Shown: positions 46,223 through 57,727 of the stretch, one piece after another | How the letters are laid out: each line of letters begins with the position of its first letter | Position numbering within the stretch: the stretch's first letter is position 1 | Assembly (NCBI GenBank): GCA_028023455.1 | Contig: JAQFVV010000043.1 | Location: 62,001 to 126,000 of the forward strand | Direction: 5' to 3' | Length of the DNA: 64,000 nucleotides | Origin: Epiperipatus broadwayi | Taxonomy: Eukaryota; Onychophora; Udeonychophora; Euonychophora; Peripatidae | Program-made: the position numbers and the translations under genes | Notes under the pieces: generated by a model | Databases searched by the model: none | Told to the model about the DNA's origin: nothing | What the model saw: only the letters and a program-made list of their open reading frames with translations

Positions 46223-47871
46223 TCGAGCTTTAAACAGTAAACAACTTTTCTTGCTATTATCATAAATTAACTCACACCCAATATTCAGTTTACTTCTATA
46301 TATATTTAAAACTCTCTTTATTTTCTATACTAGTTCATCTATCCAACTCCCTATTCTTTATTAATGTGTCTATTCTTCTACTCCATTCCTTGCTACTATA
46401 ACACTTAACAATTCTTCTAATACAATCATCCCATCTTTCTATAAAAATATACTGACATAAAGTCTTTGTCCAAATCTTTTCTTTGTCCAAATCTTCTACA
46501 TACCATACTATCTTTCTTACCCATCTTGTTGCCTGTCCATTACTCATAATCCAATTAAATACTATTTTGGCTATTTTTTTATTATCTATAAATTGCAGAC
46601 TACCAAACATGAATCATTTTACTTTTTGCATCTTTCATATTAAAACTTGACCATCCCATTTGTCCTTGAATTTTCTCTTTTGCCATTCCCACATCTGCAT
46701 CTAATGCATGTCTTCTTACTTCCCTTTGTAAATTTAACACCCCTTTACTAACACATAAATGCATCATTACGATAAGATAATCCTGCTACTGCCATTCCCT
46801 TCCATACAATTCTAGCTACATCATATATATAATATGAAAACATTGTTAATTTCTTTATCAATCCCTTTCTTTTCTATGTTTCATTTATAAATTTTTTATC
46901 TCATTCATCCAACCAATTTTTCTGATTACTTAAGATGATTCACAAATAATTACACCTATTCACCATATTTAACTTTATATTCCCCAATAAAAATTATTTC
47001 TCTTCTCTTCCGCAGAATTTATCACCATTACTTTTGATTTTACTTCACTAAATTTAATCCCCATCTTTTTACCCACTCTTGGGCATGTCTTCAGCATAAC
47101 TTGTATAACTTCTCTATTTTCTAGGCACAAGAAGATATCCACAAATAAAAGACTTGATAATGTATGTACTCCCTTGTCACCTATTAATGATATCTCTATC
47201 CTCTTCCTAGGCTTTCTACTGCTCTATCTATTTCTCTTAATTATAACAAAAACAAATAGGTGGCATAGGGCACCCTTGCCTTAATCTCATCCCATTTTTA
47301 ACTCTAACTGATTATATATTTCCTAATTGATACAGCTAGTAATTATTTTCTTACAATCTCTTAATAAAATCTATTAAAGATTCATTCATCATCAAATTTA
47401 CTAAACTCACCCATAATCTATTTCTATTTACTCTTTTATATGGCTTTTCTATGTCTATAAATACCATATATAACTGTCTTACTTGTATTCCTACACATAT
47501 CTATTAGTTGTGTGACTACAAATAAACTATCTCTTACGCACCTATCTGATCGAGAACGTCCTTGCATTTCTTTCACTATATTATTTTTTCCACCCATTCC
47601 ACTGCTCTTCTAGCTACCATATATGCAAAAACTTTATATAACAACCCATTACCACAATCAGTCTATAATTGTTTAACTTTCTGTGATCTTTCCTTTTTCA
47701 TTAATATAATAGTCTTACTCTTGTATTATTCCAACTATCTGGAAATCCTCTCTTCTCTGCCATCTTATTAAAATATGCTAATAGATTAAATTTTGTCCTA
47801 TTTCCTAAATTTATCACCATCCCTGCTGCCCATCCCTCTAAATCTCTTGACTTTCCATTTTTCAATTTCAT

Positions 47872-48198
47872 TCATGCCTCATTCATTTTTTTTTTTGTAA
47901 ACCTGTCTATAAACCTGTCTGTTATCATTCTGTCTTTCACATCTAACATCTTTTTTATATCCATTACATACTTATTTAAGATTGTCTTTAATTCTTCTTT
48001 AAAGCTATAGTCATTTTTTTCATCATCTAGTAATACTATTTCTCTCTCCCCTACATTTCTTCTTTTAATATATTTCCACAATTTTTTATTCCAATCTCTT
48101 TCACTTTTATTAATATCCTCCAATAATTTACTACTTAATTTCATTCTCTCTCTATAAGTATCTATTCTAGCCAACCTTTTTAAAAATATTTTTCCCAT
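47872..48198 (-). pseudogene. LINE linker region between endonuclease and RT
   Basis: A 108-codon charged frame (RDWNKKLWKYIKRR, EELKTILNKYVMDI) typical of the stretch before the RT domain. Its N-terminus is cut by insertion of element A4 at 48208. Confidence 0.55.
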
Positions 48199-48372
48199 TT
48201 AATATTAAACCATTAAGCATCACATGATCACCATCTCTTATACTAGCACATAATTGTTTATAGACAAGGCAAAACTCTCCATACAGTAGTGCCACCCTGT
48301 GCCAACCAGAGTAATCGATGGATGCAAGAAGGCTTATGCATAAAATCCCTATCTAATGCCTACTCATCCAAT

Positions 48373-48418
48373 ATCCCCAGACTAGTTTCTGGCTTGTGGC
48401 CTTCGTCAGTGAGGAGCT
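48373..48418 (-). ncRNA. hammerhead ribozyme, family A (A4 left arm)
   Basis: Minus strand: TCCTCA and TGGGGA pair (6 bp), core CTGACGA (48409-48403), stem II GGC/GCC with loop CACAA, core GAAA (48389-48386), stem III AC-TA-GT, C17 at 48380. Confidence 0.72.
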
Positions 48419-48493
48419 TAGTAGAGATAAAAGGTGGTTGCTGGAGGATTGCATTAGATCCTAAGATCTAGGTGCAGTGCTCTCAGATCCAAA

Positions 48494-48540
48494 GCTTTTC
48501 ACTGATGAAGGCCACAAGCCAGAAACTAGTCTGGGGATAT
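48494..48540 (+). ncRNA. hammerhead ribozyme, family A (A4 right arm)
   Basis: Core CTGATGA (48502-48508), stem II GGC/GCC, core GAAA (48522-48525), cleavage after C48531. Stem I CTTTTCA with TGGGGA relies on G-U pairs. Confidence 0.68.
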
Positions 48541-49799
48541 TGGATGAGTAGGCATTAAATAGGGATTTTATGCACAAGCCTTCTGGCATCCATTAATTAC
48601 TCTGGTTAGCACAGGGTGGCATTACTGTATGGAGAGTTTTACCATTTAATATTAACATCTTTTTTACCTTCTTTGTTTTTAATAGCACATTGCATGCTTT
48701 CCCCCTCTCTTTTATACTTTTACTACTTACTTTTCTATTACTTTTATTTTACTGAATATTTTCACTTGAAACTGTATTTGTCATTTTTTCTACTTCACCA
48801 CACAAGTCCATATATTCATCCCCAACAAACTCTTCCATGATTTCTTCTACTTTTATTTTATATTCTTCTCTTATTCTTAACATTCATTCTCCATCCACAT
48901 CTTTCCCTACCCTTTCTACTTTTATTATTACTTTCCATCACCTTACTAACCATTTCTATTTTAAAGAAATTATGTTCACTATTACATACCCTCTCTTCAT
49001 TATCAAACACTTTAATTTTCCATACTTTATTCATTCCCTCTTTCTTTACTAATACATAATCTATGGTGTGAAATATACTATTCCTAGATCATATGTATTG
49101 TCCCTCATGAATATTGATAAATTTCCAATGCTCAAATGCACTCTCTGACAAAAATTTTTCAAAAGCTATCCATTTTTGTTATTCACACTATCAATTTCTT
49201 CAATATGCTCATTCATAACTACTATAAACATTACTTCCCTTTTTTTGAAACTCTCTATATCCTCAACTAGGCATTCATATATGCTTACTGTTCTACTGCA
49301 TTATAGTTTAACTATCTCCAGTGTCCACATACACTATAGCTACCATCCATTCTTGTCTTCATAACTTGATCTCAAACCACAAATGCTCTTGACTCTTACC
49401 CACATTTAAATATGTTTTTTGACATAACTCCTATACCACCATCCCTTTTTTCTGTGTTTTCTATTTATATCCTGTAATGCCAAATATTACAGTGTAGGTT
49501 TTTCTTCTCTTAGATGTGTTTTCACTACTTCTAGCACCTCAAGATCATTGTTTTTAACTGCTTGGTTTAATTCCAGCCATTTTTCTGGTCTCCTACCATT
49601 GCACCTTCAAATATCCAATTTTAACAATCTCCATTACATTTGTAATTAGCTTGTTTATCATTTGTTTTACATACTCATTTCTACCTCCATATCTACATTT
49701 ATATCTAAATCAGCTACCCATTGTTTATATTCTTACATCACATCCATTCTTAACCTTCTTTTTGAGAATACTGTAATTTACCCCCCCCCCCCTACAAAT

Positions 49800-50130
49800 G
49801 TCCCTTGAACTATAATATTTTTTATAAATCAAACCCTTTAATGCTTCACTTCCTTGTTTTTCTAAGTGCAATCCAACTTTACTATAAAAATTTCCTCTTA
49901 CTAATAAAAAAATCTCACACATCCACAAACATAATATTTCTCTCGCATAATTTTTTCAATTCCTCATTTATAGAATATGTTTTATCTAACATGTCCTATC
50001 TAACATATACCTATTATAGAATCTTGATAGTAATCCAACTGTTCCTACTTTTCCTTTAATCATACAAATTATTAATCAATTTTTTGTACTCCTCCATTGC
50101 TTTCTCCGATGGCTCTGATAAATTATTTGT
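49800..50130 (-). pseudogene. LINE ORF1 with SGNH-esterase-like relic
   Basis: Minus-strand reading gives VYVMVGTNNL (50152-50095 region), resembling the GxND block of SGNH hydrolases, and further down FLLVRGNFYSKVGLHLEKQG (49905-49845), resembling the final block with the catalytic His (D-x-x-H; the Asp position is Val or Gly here). Esterase domains are known from ORF1 of CR1-group LINEs. Stops lie between the two blocks. The 5' part is cut off at 50155 by element A5. Confidence 0.5.
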
Positions 50131-50261
50131 CCCTACCATAACATAAACACCCCCAGTGGCAAACTCTCCATATAGTAGTGCCACCCAGTGCAAGCCATGG
50201 TAATCAATGGTTGCAAGAAGGTTTGAGCGTAACTTCTCTATCTGGTAACTACTCATCCAAT

Positions 50262-50305
50262 AACCCCAGACCAGTTTCTAACTTGTGGCTTTCATCAGTG
50301 GGGAG
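50262..50305 (-). ncRNA. hammerhead ribozyme, family A (A5 left)
   Basis: Minus strand: stem I CCCCA pairs with TGGGG (5 bp), core CTGATGA (50298-50292), stem II AGC with GTT (one G-U), loop CACAA, core GAAA (50278-50275), stem III AC-TG-GT, C17 at 50269. Confidence 0.65.
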
Positions 50306-50540
50306 TCTTGAATCTGAGAGCACTGCAACTAGATATTAGAATCCCATTCAACCCTACAGCAGTCAACTTTTATCTTTGTACTTGACTATAAAGCTACTAG
50401 TTCAAAATGAAAACAGATGTTTTCAATGTAAGCTCATTTACTTGTCATATATTTAACTAAAAAGGTAAAAGGTGGCTACTGAAAAGTTATGTTATATCTC
50501 CCAAGATCTAAGTGCAGTGCTCTCAGCTCTCAGATACAAG

Positions 50541-50585
50541 GCTCCTCACTGATGAAATTCACAAGCTAGAAACTAGTCTGGGTAT
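50541..50585 (+). ncRNA. hammerhead relic, family A (A5 right)
   Basis: Core CTGATGA (50549-50555) and GAAA (50569-50572) remain, with stem III AC-TA-GT, but stem II (AATTC/GCTA) no longer pairs. Confidence 0.5.
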
Positions 50586-50759
50586 ATTGGATGAGTGGCA
50601 CTAAGAAATTTTATACACAAACATTCTTGCATCCGTTATTACAGCCTACCTTGGGTGGCACTATTGTAGGGAGAGTTTGTCACTGTTTTAATATAATGAT
50701 TAATAGTAAAATAAAAAGCATAAATATATTTGAAGGAAATTTTTTTCAATGTGTCCCAA

Positions 50760-51180
50760 GTTCTATAGCTTTCAAAAGTACATGAGAAGTATTTTTTTAA
50801 ACATACCTACCATTAGTATTGTTGAATCCCCAATTCATTGCTCTGGTAAATTATTTAGTGGTTTTGATGCAATAAATAGTATCATGTATCAAATATTATT
50901 AAGGCATTTTGTAACTTTCATTTCTATTTTGGTCAGTGATATTATTGTTAGTTTTGATATTATCTCACTGTTTACCTAAGTTCCAGTTAATGCATTCCTT
51001 AGCCTCCATTATGATTTGTCAGGCTGTATATTTTTTTAAAATAATCATTATATCATCAATACTTTTTTCAAAATCCAATGAGCAACATTACTGTAACTGC
51101 AATACATGTTAAGTGTGCTTGAACACAGTTCTAGAGAACTGAATAAAGTGATGTATTATGCATTTGATTGCATAGAAAAT
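50760..51180 (+). pseudogene. Penelope-like element RT fragment
   Basis: The + frame reads NIPTISIVESPIHCSGKLF, then DIIVSFDIISLFT, stop, VPVNAFLSL. This matches the PLE reverse-transcriptase region in which the motif A Asp sits in a VSFDVVSLFT-type sequence followed by NVPV. The frame stops right after motif A and no motif C (YxDD-type) is seen, so it is a short dead fragment. Confidence 0.65.
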
Positions 51181-52384
51181 CACATGGCAATTTTTTTTGC
51201 ATATTCATAATTTTCATCCTGGTATTAAATTTTCATTAGAAGCAGAAAACTACGAGTGGTGCATTTTCCCCGATGTATTCATTTTAAAAATACATAACAG
51301 TTTCTATTTTAAATCACTAAATATCACATGATCACTATTCTTCATGCTTACATAAGCTGTAATTCTAATTTCAAAAAAGTCTCACAAATGCTTAATTAAA
51401 GATATTCTCATGCCGCCGTCCTATTCAAATTCTTATTTTCGGAGCTGTGATATCTGAACTTATCTTCAAGTAATGGACTAGTTCAGATTCCATCTTATCT
51501 TGATCAGATTGAGCATTCATTGTTACAAACCAATAATTATAAAAATAGATAACATAGATTCAGTAAGAGAAATAGGCCAATGGTTGACGATATTCTGTGA
51601 AATTTGATTGTTTTCATTATGGAATGGAATCTGACTGTCACTCCAGTAAGAGGTAAAAGGGACAACAATTTAATGTCACCCCTGAATGGCAGTATGCACT
51701 TTACCCTCTATATGATTAAACTAATAAGGCAAATCCACATTAGAACTGGAAGCTCCTAGAACCTAAGTCAGATACTCGGGGATTATCATGGTATAGCTGT
51801 AACTACACATCAGGCAAGATGACACCAAACAGCCAAAAGTGTTAACCATTTCTCTGTCATACGATGTACTTTCACCCACAAAAAAATTATTCATTTTAAT
51901 AACAAATGGATTCTCAGAATTATAAACAATACTGTATTGCATATTCCTTTCAAGCTACACCAAGCTGCTATAAGCAACAGACAACCTTCCCACTTCATGC
52001 AAGTTTCCTTGGGTTCAACTGTGCCAATTTGTTATGCACAAGGTTACTTTCTCGAAAATAAAATTCAACACTATGGTGAAAACAATTGTGAGTTTATTAA
52101 TTTGATACAAACAAACATATATATTTTAAACACTGCTATATAAATACAGTTACAAACCTTCTCGGAGTAAACACACTTCAACAATCATCAGATTAGATTT
52201 AATACATCATTATTTTCTATATGTACTACTCAACGATATATCTTGATCTAAGACAATATTCTCTACACACTCGTTTCTTAGTCAAGTGTTTCTACAACAT
52301 ACATATCTGAAAATGTTATGGTTGATAGGCCAAATGATCAGTCATGGGGTTGAGCCTCAAATTCTAACAATCCTCCTCAGTTTT
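51181..52384. other. AT-rich with a family A end fragment
   Basis: 51312-51360 (AAATATCACATGATCACTATTC, then TGCTTACATAAGCTGT) is a family A terminal remnant. Otherwise nothing; the open frame 51937-52143 is unsupported. Confidence 0.45.
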
Positions 52385-52490
52385 TTTTTTTTTAAGTGTC
52401 ATAGCATCGGCCGGGACGCGAACCCGCAACCCGGGCAACTGCCTGCAAGTGCAAGGCAGGCGCTCTGATCTCTCGACCACCAATGCAAGA
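52385..52490 (-). mobile_element. tRNA-derived SINE with intact acceptor-like stem
   Basis: Minus strand starts GCATTGG and ends CCGATGC (7-bp acceptor-like stem, one G-T), with GGTCGAGAGATCA (A-box region), hairpin GCCTGC/GCAGGC with a TGC-containing loop, B box GGTTCGCGTCC, then TATGACACTT and a poly(A) run of about 12. Same family as 22780-22895. The 18-nt insert before the B-box arm makes it a SINE and not a functional tRNA gene. Confidence 0.75.
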
Positions 52491-52891
52491 CATCCTCCTC
52501 AGTTTTTGACTTTAAAATTGGAGCAGCTAGCAATAGTGGAAACCATTATGTTTGAAAAAGATAAGAAAACATGTTTGTAATTGGTAGAAGTTTTAAGACA
52601 ATGATCTAAATGATAAGAATGTAATTGAGAATGACCTCAAGAATGATTATCTTCGAGAAACTTTTTTTAAAAACATACCTTTGTTAGGAATATATTTCCT
52701 TGCTGCTATATTAAAATAGTAGTCATTCAGTCTAAGGATTCAAGCTTTAATTTTAATATCTAGTATAAGAATTAAGTAGTGTTGATGACTGGTAAGTAGT
52801 TCAGTCATGAATGCGCTAGTATGAAATGTATTGAAAATGAGATGTGATCAATTTATGCATGAAGCATTTTTGCCAACACAATTTTTTGTAG

Positions 52892-53419
<528 letters not shown>

Positions 53420-53552
53420 TGAACAGTGGTTATCAAATGTGTATAGATGTTGTGGATTAGAATACCAGTAAAATAAAATAAAGAATCATTCAAGATAAAT
53501 GTTATTATTCTCTGCATCAAAGAAACTACCAAAAAAATAGGTTGTATCATAA

Positions 53553-53687
53553 GATGTTACAATATTAAACCATCAAACATCACATGATCATCATTCTTTA
53601 TGCTCCCACATCCATTGATTATTCTGGCTTGCACTGAGTGGTGCTACTGTTTGGAAAGTTTTGCCTCTGTGATGTTACAATATTAAA
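53553..53687. mobile_element. family A mini-element A7 (101 bp) with 17-bp TSD
   Basis: GATGTTACAATATTAAA exact at 53553-53569 and 53671-53687. Only the termini remain: CATCACATGATCATC at one end and GGAAAGTTTTGCC at the other, joined near CACATCCATTGATTATTCTG. Ribozyme deleted. Confidence 0.8.
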
Positions 53688-53734
53688 ACCATTTTTTACC
53701 ACTGATTAAATTGAAATATTTTACTTAGACATTT

Positions 53735-54515
53735 TTGCCTCTGTTTTTAACAGCTTGAAAAAGCATAAGAAATGGTGATCATGTGATGTTTAGTGATTTA
53801 ATACCAATCCTTCCCAATAGGATAATGGTGACAATGGTTATTAAAGAACCAAAGACACCAAAATGTATGGATGCAGTGCTCTCAGCTTCAGGTCACAAGG
53901 TACAAACTAGTCTGGGGATATTGAATGAGTAGACACTAAATATGGATTTTATGCATAAACTTTCTTGCATCCATTGATTACCCTGGCCTGCATTGAGTGG
54001 CTCTACTGTATGGAGAGTTTTGTCTCTGTTTTTAACAGCTTGAGCAAGCATAAGAAATGGAAATCCATGTGATGTTTAGTAGTTTAATGCCAATCCTAGC
54101 TAATAGGATAATGGTGACTATGGTTATTAAATTACCAAAGACACCAAAATTTGTAGATACTGAATTGAGTTCAGATCTATTGACTATACGAGTGAGCTTC
54201 AATTGAAAACATTACTGTGTTTTCAATTTTAGACTCATAGCTTTACAGTTAACTAAAAAGTCACAAGATGGCTGTTAAAGGGATTTATTAGATCCTAAGA
54301 TATAGGTGCAGTGCTCTCAGATTCAAGGCTCATCCCTGATGGAATGCACAAGCCACAAACTAGTCTGGTGATATTGGATGAGTACTAGATAGAAATTTTA
54401 TGTACAAATCATTTCACTTCCATTGATTACTCTGGCTTTCACTGAGTGATACTACTGTATGGAGAGTTTTGCCTCTGTTTTAATGGCTTGAGCAAGCAGA
54501 ACAACTGACAATCCT
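53735..54515 (+). mobile_element. family A tandem array A8, decayed ribozymes
   Basis: Head-to-tail copies: AAACTAGTCTGG occurs at 53904 and AAACTAGTCTGG again at 54357, offset 453 bp, with the terminal block TGATGTTTAGT at about 53783 and 54071 and GGAGAGTTTTG at 54013 and 54461. Cores are decayed (CAGCTTCAGGTCACAAGG; CCTGATGGAATGCACAAGCC), so these are dead ribozymes in an old concatemer. Confidence 0.65.
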
Positions 54516-54779
54516 ATGATGTGATTGTGAAGGGTGCATGGCAGAATGATTCCATATCTCCAAAACATTTTACAGCAGTTTTGCAAAAATATTTTGTGGA
54601 TTAAAATGGGATGGTAAGATAGTAAAACTAAATGGAGATTATTTAAGTCATCTAGATTTTTTCAGATGGTGTAAATTGTTGTAAATAATGCTTCATAGCT
54701 TCAGGAAATATTAAAAAAAATTATCAAATGAAAGTAGAAAGGACTAAAGGTAAATGCTAAAAGACTAAAGATATTAATA

Positions 54780-55030
54780 TTCAATTGAATGAATTAAGAG
54801 ACTGAAGTAGGGTTGGTTTAGACATATTGCTAGAAGATATGATAATAGATGGACAGTTGAAATTGTAAACTGGAGCTCAAGAGATTGTAAAAGACCTAGA
54901 AAAAGGCCACATGTGAGATGGATGGATGAAATAAGGAGCTATGCTGGAGTGATGTAAAGAAAAGAGACTAGGGATCAACAAAACTGTTCCTGCAGTTGAC
55001 TGATAATGCCGAATGATAAATAAAATTCAT
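54780..55030 (+). pseudogene. LINE 3' terminal relic
   Basis: Same sequence as 63278-63502 (GGTTTAGACATATTGCTAGA, AATAGATGGACAGTTGAAAT, GTGAGATGGATGGATGAAAT) but with stops. It is the C-terminal tail of an RTE/CR1-style LINE. Confidence 0.65.
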
Positions 55031-55928
55031 AATTATTCTTTTTATAACTTCTTATGATGGGACATTTGAATATTTTTAATTTAGTGTTTTCCCATTGTCT
55101 TCTACATACTCATGCTATTGACCATTCTAAGTTCATCTGCCTTTAGGAAAAATTTCTCTTCTCAAGGACAAAGGGGAGCCCTAATTATCTATAGGTTCAT
55201 CCACTCTCACAAGAGACTGTAGATATGATAGAAGGGTACTCCTTATACCTGTAATTACTTGATCTCCAGAATCTCTTCAGTAAAAGCAGAATGCATCACA
55301 TTCTGGTGAGGACAGCTCTTGAATAGGAGAAGTTACACATCACATCTTCTTCTTTATACGTCTAAGGAATGATAGTAGTAACAAATGATGCAAAAACATC
55401 TGCATGTCTTTTATTGTTTGAAGATTTACCTTCTAACAAGAAAAATAAAAAATATAATGAATTCTATATGGCATTTGGTTTTATTTTGTCTGAGAATCAA
55501 GAAGAGACATAGGAATCATGTGTACAATGTGAAAGTCATTTGCAAAGACAACTTAAATCTTATGAAGTTAAAATAACACGAAGAATCTAATTATTCAAAT
55601 CTAGGAATAAAACTATTGAATATTTTCAATATATATATTGAAAATTGGATGAAATGTGATTTCACGTTAGTCATCAAAATTCTAAAGAAGATGTGACAAA
55701 TATAATTGCTGATAATATTTTGCAAACTTTGTGAAAAATATGATAAAAAAATTAAAGTATACCACTCTCTGATATGACATTTGCAAGGCATATTTAAAAA
55801 GAGTCATTATTTTGTGAAGACAAGTTAACATTTTATTAAAAATCTCATCGTTTTATGATGCAGTTCAGCATCAATCCTTTATGTTTTTGATTCTACAATC
55901 CAAGATGTTCTTTTTAGCAAATCTCTTG
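55031..55928. other. AT-rich, nothing seen
   Basis: Open frames at 55385 and 55591 have no support. Confidence 0.45.
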
Positions 55929-56040
55929 TAGAGAAAAATATAAATATCACATGATCACCATTCTGCACCATTTCATACAATATTGTACGGAGTGACAATA
56001 CTGTATGGAGAGTTTTGCCTGTTATAATAGAGAAAAATAT
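55929..56040. mobile_element. family A mini-element A9 (86 bp) with 13-bp TSD
   Basis: TAGAGAAAAATAT at 55929-55941 and 56028-56040 bounds AAATATCACATGATCACC through CTGTATGGAGAGTTTTGCC. Internal region including the ribozyme is absent. Confidence 0.8.
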
Positions 56041-57267
56041 CCAATAAAACGTATTTTGAGCATTTAAATAACTCAGTAAACATGAAATAAATTGGGATTT
56101 ATTTGAAACAATGATTACGTTCACATATTTGTACAGATGGAGCAAAAATATGATTCAGCTCGTGCAATATCATCAATAATGGCAAAGACTTCACCTATTA
56201 AATATCCCTTCCCATTTGCTACTTGTGGTAGAATAAATAGAAAAAATATTAAAGGAGATTTTGGATGATATAAAAATTATAAATTTCAGGAAATCTAAGT
56301 TATATATTTTATTATGCAATGAATTATTAAGAAATCACAAAATCTTGCTTTTACATGCAGAAATGTGATGGTTATCATAAGGAAAAATCTTGAATGCAAT
56401 TTTTTTGAATTAAAAGATGAAGAAATAATTTTTTAAATGTGCAATAAACACAATTATTCTCAGGAATAACCTTGAGGTTATTTTTTGAAGATGAGGTAAT
56501 TATTTTTTTAAAACCAACATAAACATCATCATGTCCAAAAATTAGAAGATGAATTACGGTTGCAATAGATGGTGTATTAGCAGATGTATTTTCACTTTTA
56601 AATCAAGAATTTTAAGAGCATATTATTGAAATTAGTATAAAACTTAATACATTACTTTTAAATGAGATAATTGAGTATAAATGTATAAAGAATAATGTGC
56701 TGTACAATATTAATTTTTATTAGTTATTCATTAGACTAGAGATTATCCAATAATGAATAATATTGCTGTAATGTATTTCCTACTACACCACTCTCGTGAA
56801 AGGTAGGGATGGGTTTCTATTCACTTTTAACACCTTTTAGAGGGATGTAATCATAAACATATGACCAAAGACATGAAAAAGATTTGATTCACAAGATGCA
56901 CATTTCTTGCAGAATCAGCACACATCAGTTGGCCCAGACTACAATCTTTTACACATATCTTTATGTCATTGTGCAACATATATATAGATAACAAACTACT
57001 ACAGTTTAATCGAAAAGTGACAAACTTGCTGCCCTCACAACTATGACACAAATCATTTAACAAAAGTATATTCATTTTTATTAGTTGTTCATTAGACTAG
57101 AGATTTCCAATAATGAGTAATTAATGCATTGTACAGGCTTAAAACTGCATTTATATATGTAATATATGTGGGGTTCGGACTCAGACTTTCACACGACCCA
57201 CCACTCTCAATGCCATCTCATATTGCTGACCCACCTGATCACACATATGTTGAAAAGATAAATAATC

Positions 57268-57311
57268 ACCAATATACATATTTCATGCTAAACCAGCAAT
57301 CATCAGTTGGT
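57268..57311 (-). ncRNA. hammerhead ribozyme, family B, best copy
   Basis: Minus strand: stem I ACCAA with TTGGT (5 perfect pairs), core CTGATGA (57306-57300), stem II TGC/GCA with loop TGGTTTA (first pair U-U), core GAAA (57284-57281), stem III ATA-TG-TAT (3 bp, 2-nt loop), A17 at 57273. All core bases intact, so active cleavage is plausible. Confidence 0.78.
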
Positions 57312-57684
57312 CTAGATTAGTATCATCACACACATACACACACATATAATCAGTACTCAGCTTTATGTTATGATAGCCAATCTTTATACTTTAATGGACA
57401 GGCTTCAAAATATTCCACCTCACAACTCTTTAGCCTTCTATTTCATTGAAAATCTGATGATGGAACGTTCAAAGCCCTTGTTAGTGCCAAGATTGTCATC
57501 CTACCCATGTTGACATATTCGTTATTCTGACCCCTCATGTACAGGAGAAGAATCCATTTATACATACATATGCGAGGGATGGGCAGACCTTTTACACACT
57601 ATTTATATAAATTAATACATTGTACAGGCATATATATAAAGCTGAGTACTGATTATATATATATGTGTGAGGATAGTAATCTAG

Positions 57685-57727
57685 ACCAACTGATGATTGC
57701 TGGTTTAGCATGAAATATGTTTATTGG
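57685..57727 (+). ncRNA. hammerhead ribozyme, family B (other arm of B4)
   Basis: Core CTGATGA (57690-57696), GAAA (57712-57715), stem I ACCAA/TTGGT; stem III is ATATGTTT with one lost pair relative to the opposite arm. Confidence 0.68.

Larger units (their letters stand above)
48195..48655. mobile_element. family A hammerhead element A4 nested in LINE, 14-bp TSD
   Basis: CCATTTAATATTAA occurs exactly at 48195-48208 and 48642-48655, bounding a 433-bp foldback. The left arm (minus) and right arm (plus) each carry a hammerhead; outer ends are GCATCACATGATCACC on the left and GTATGGAGAGTTTTA on the right. It separates the endonuclease and linker parts of the LINE, which are contiguous once it is removed. 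The open frame 48289-48471 lies within it. Confidence 0.88.
45900..50130 (-). mobile_element. decayed LINE: esterase-like ORF1, endonuclease, RT, zinc finger
   Basis: Ordered domains on the minus strand, many stops and shifts. ORF1 part (50130-49800) is described separately. Endonuclease (about 49640-48660): pieces like LEVLEVVKTHLREE, KGWWYRSYVKKHI, HTIDYVL, KVWKIKVFDNEERV. Linker frame 48198-47872 (MGKIFLKRLARIDTYRERMK and onward). RT (about 47830-46900) is very degraded: GCPMPP for the motif B Gln-Gly and LLFVDIFLC where FADD is expected. C-terminus 46610-45923 ends with CKLCKEGMESIKHLLIEC, a CCHC-type finger. Interrupted at 48209-48641 by family A element A4. Clade uncertain; inactive. 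Confidence 0.75.
50156..50690. mobile_element. family A hammerhead element A5, head-to-head
   Basis: Outer inverted ends AGTGGCAAACTCTCC (50154) and GGAGAGTTTGTCACT (50661). Minus-strand ribozyme at 50262-50305 and plus-strand ribozyme relic at 50541-50585, separated by unique sequence with AGTTCAAAATGAAAACAGATG. No target-site duplication could be found, perhaps because of flanking deletion. It truncates the LINE ORF1. Confidence 0.7.

Noticed and set aside
48289-48471. Open frames in family A copies (also 30345-30551 and 52958-53254)
   Set aside because: Similar short peptides such as YSSNIPRLVSGLWP recur only because the ribozyme element is repeated; not coding.
52286-52468. 60-codon frame ending over 52.4 kb
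   Set aside because: Second half is the SINE at 52385-52490; no splice or homology support.
57432-57470. CTGATGATGGAACGTTC in family B as a second hammerhead
   Set aside because: It has the CTGATGA core and a small hairpin but is followed by AAAG, not GAAA, and there is no closing stem I.
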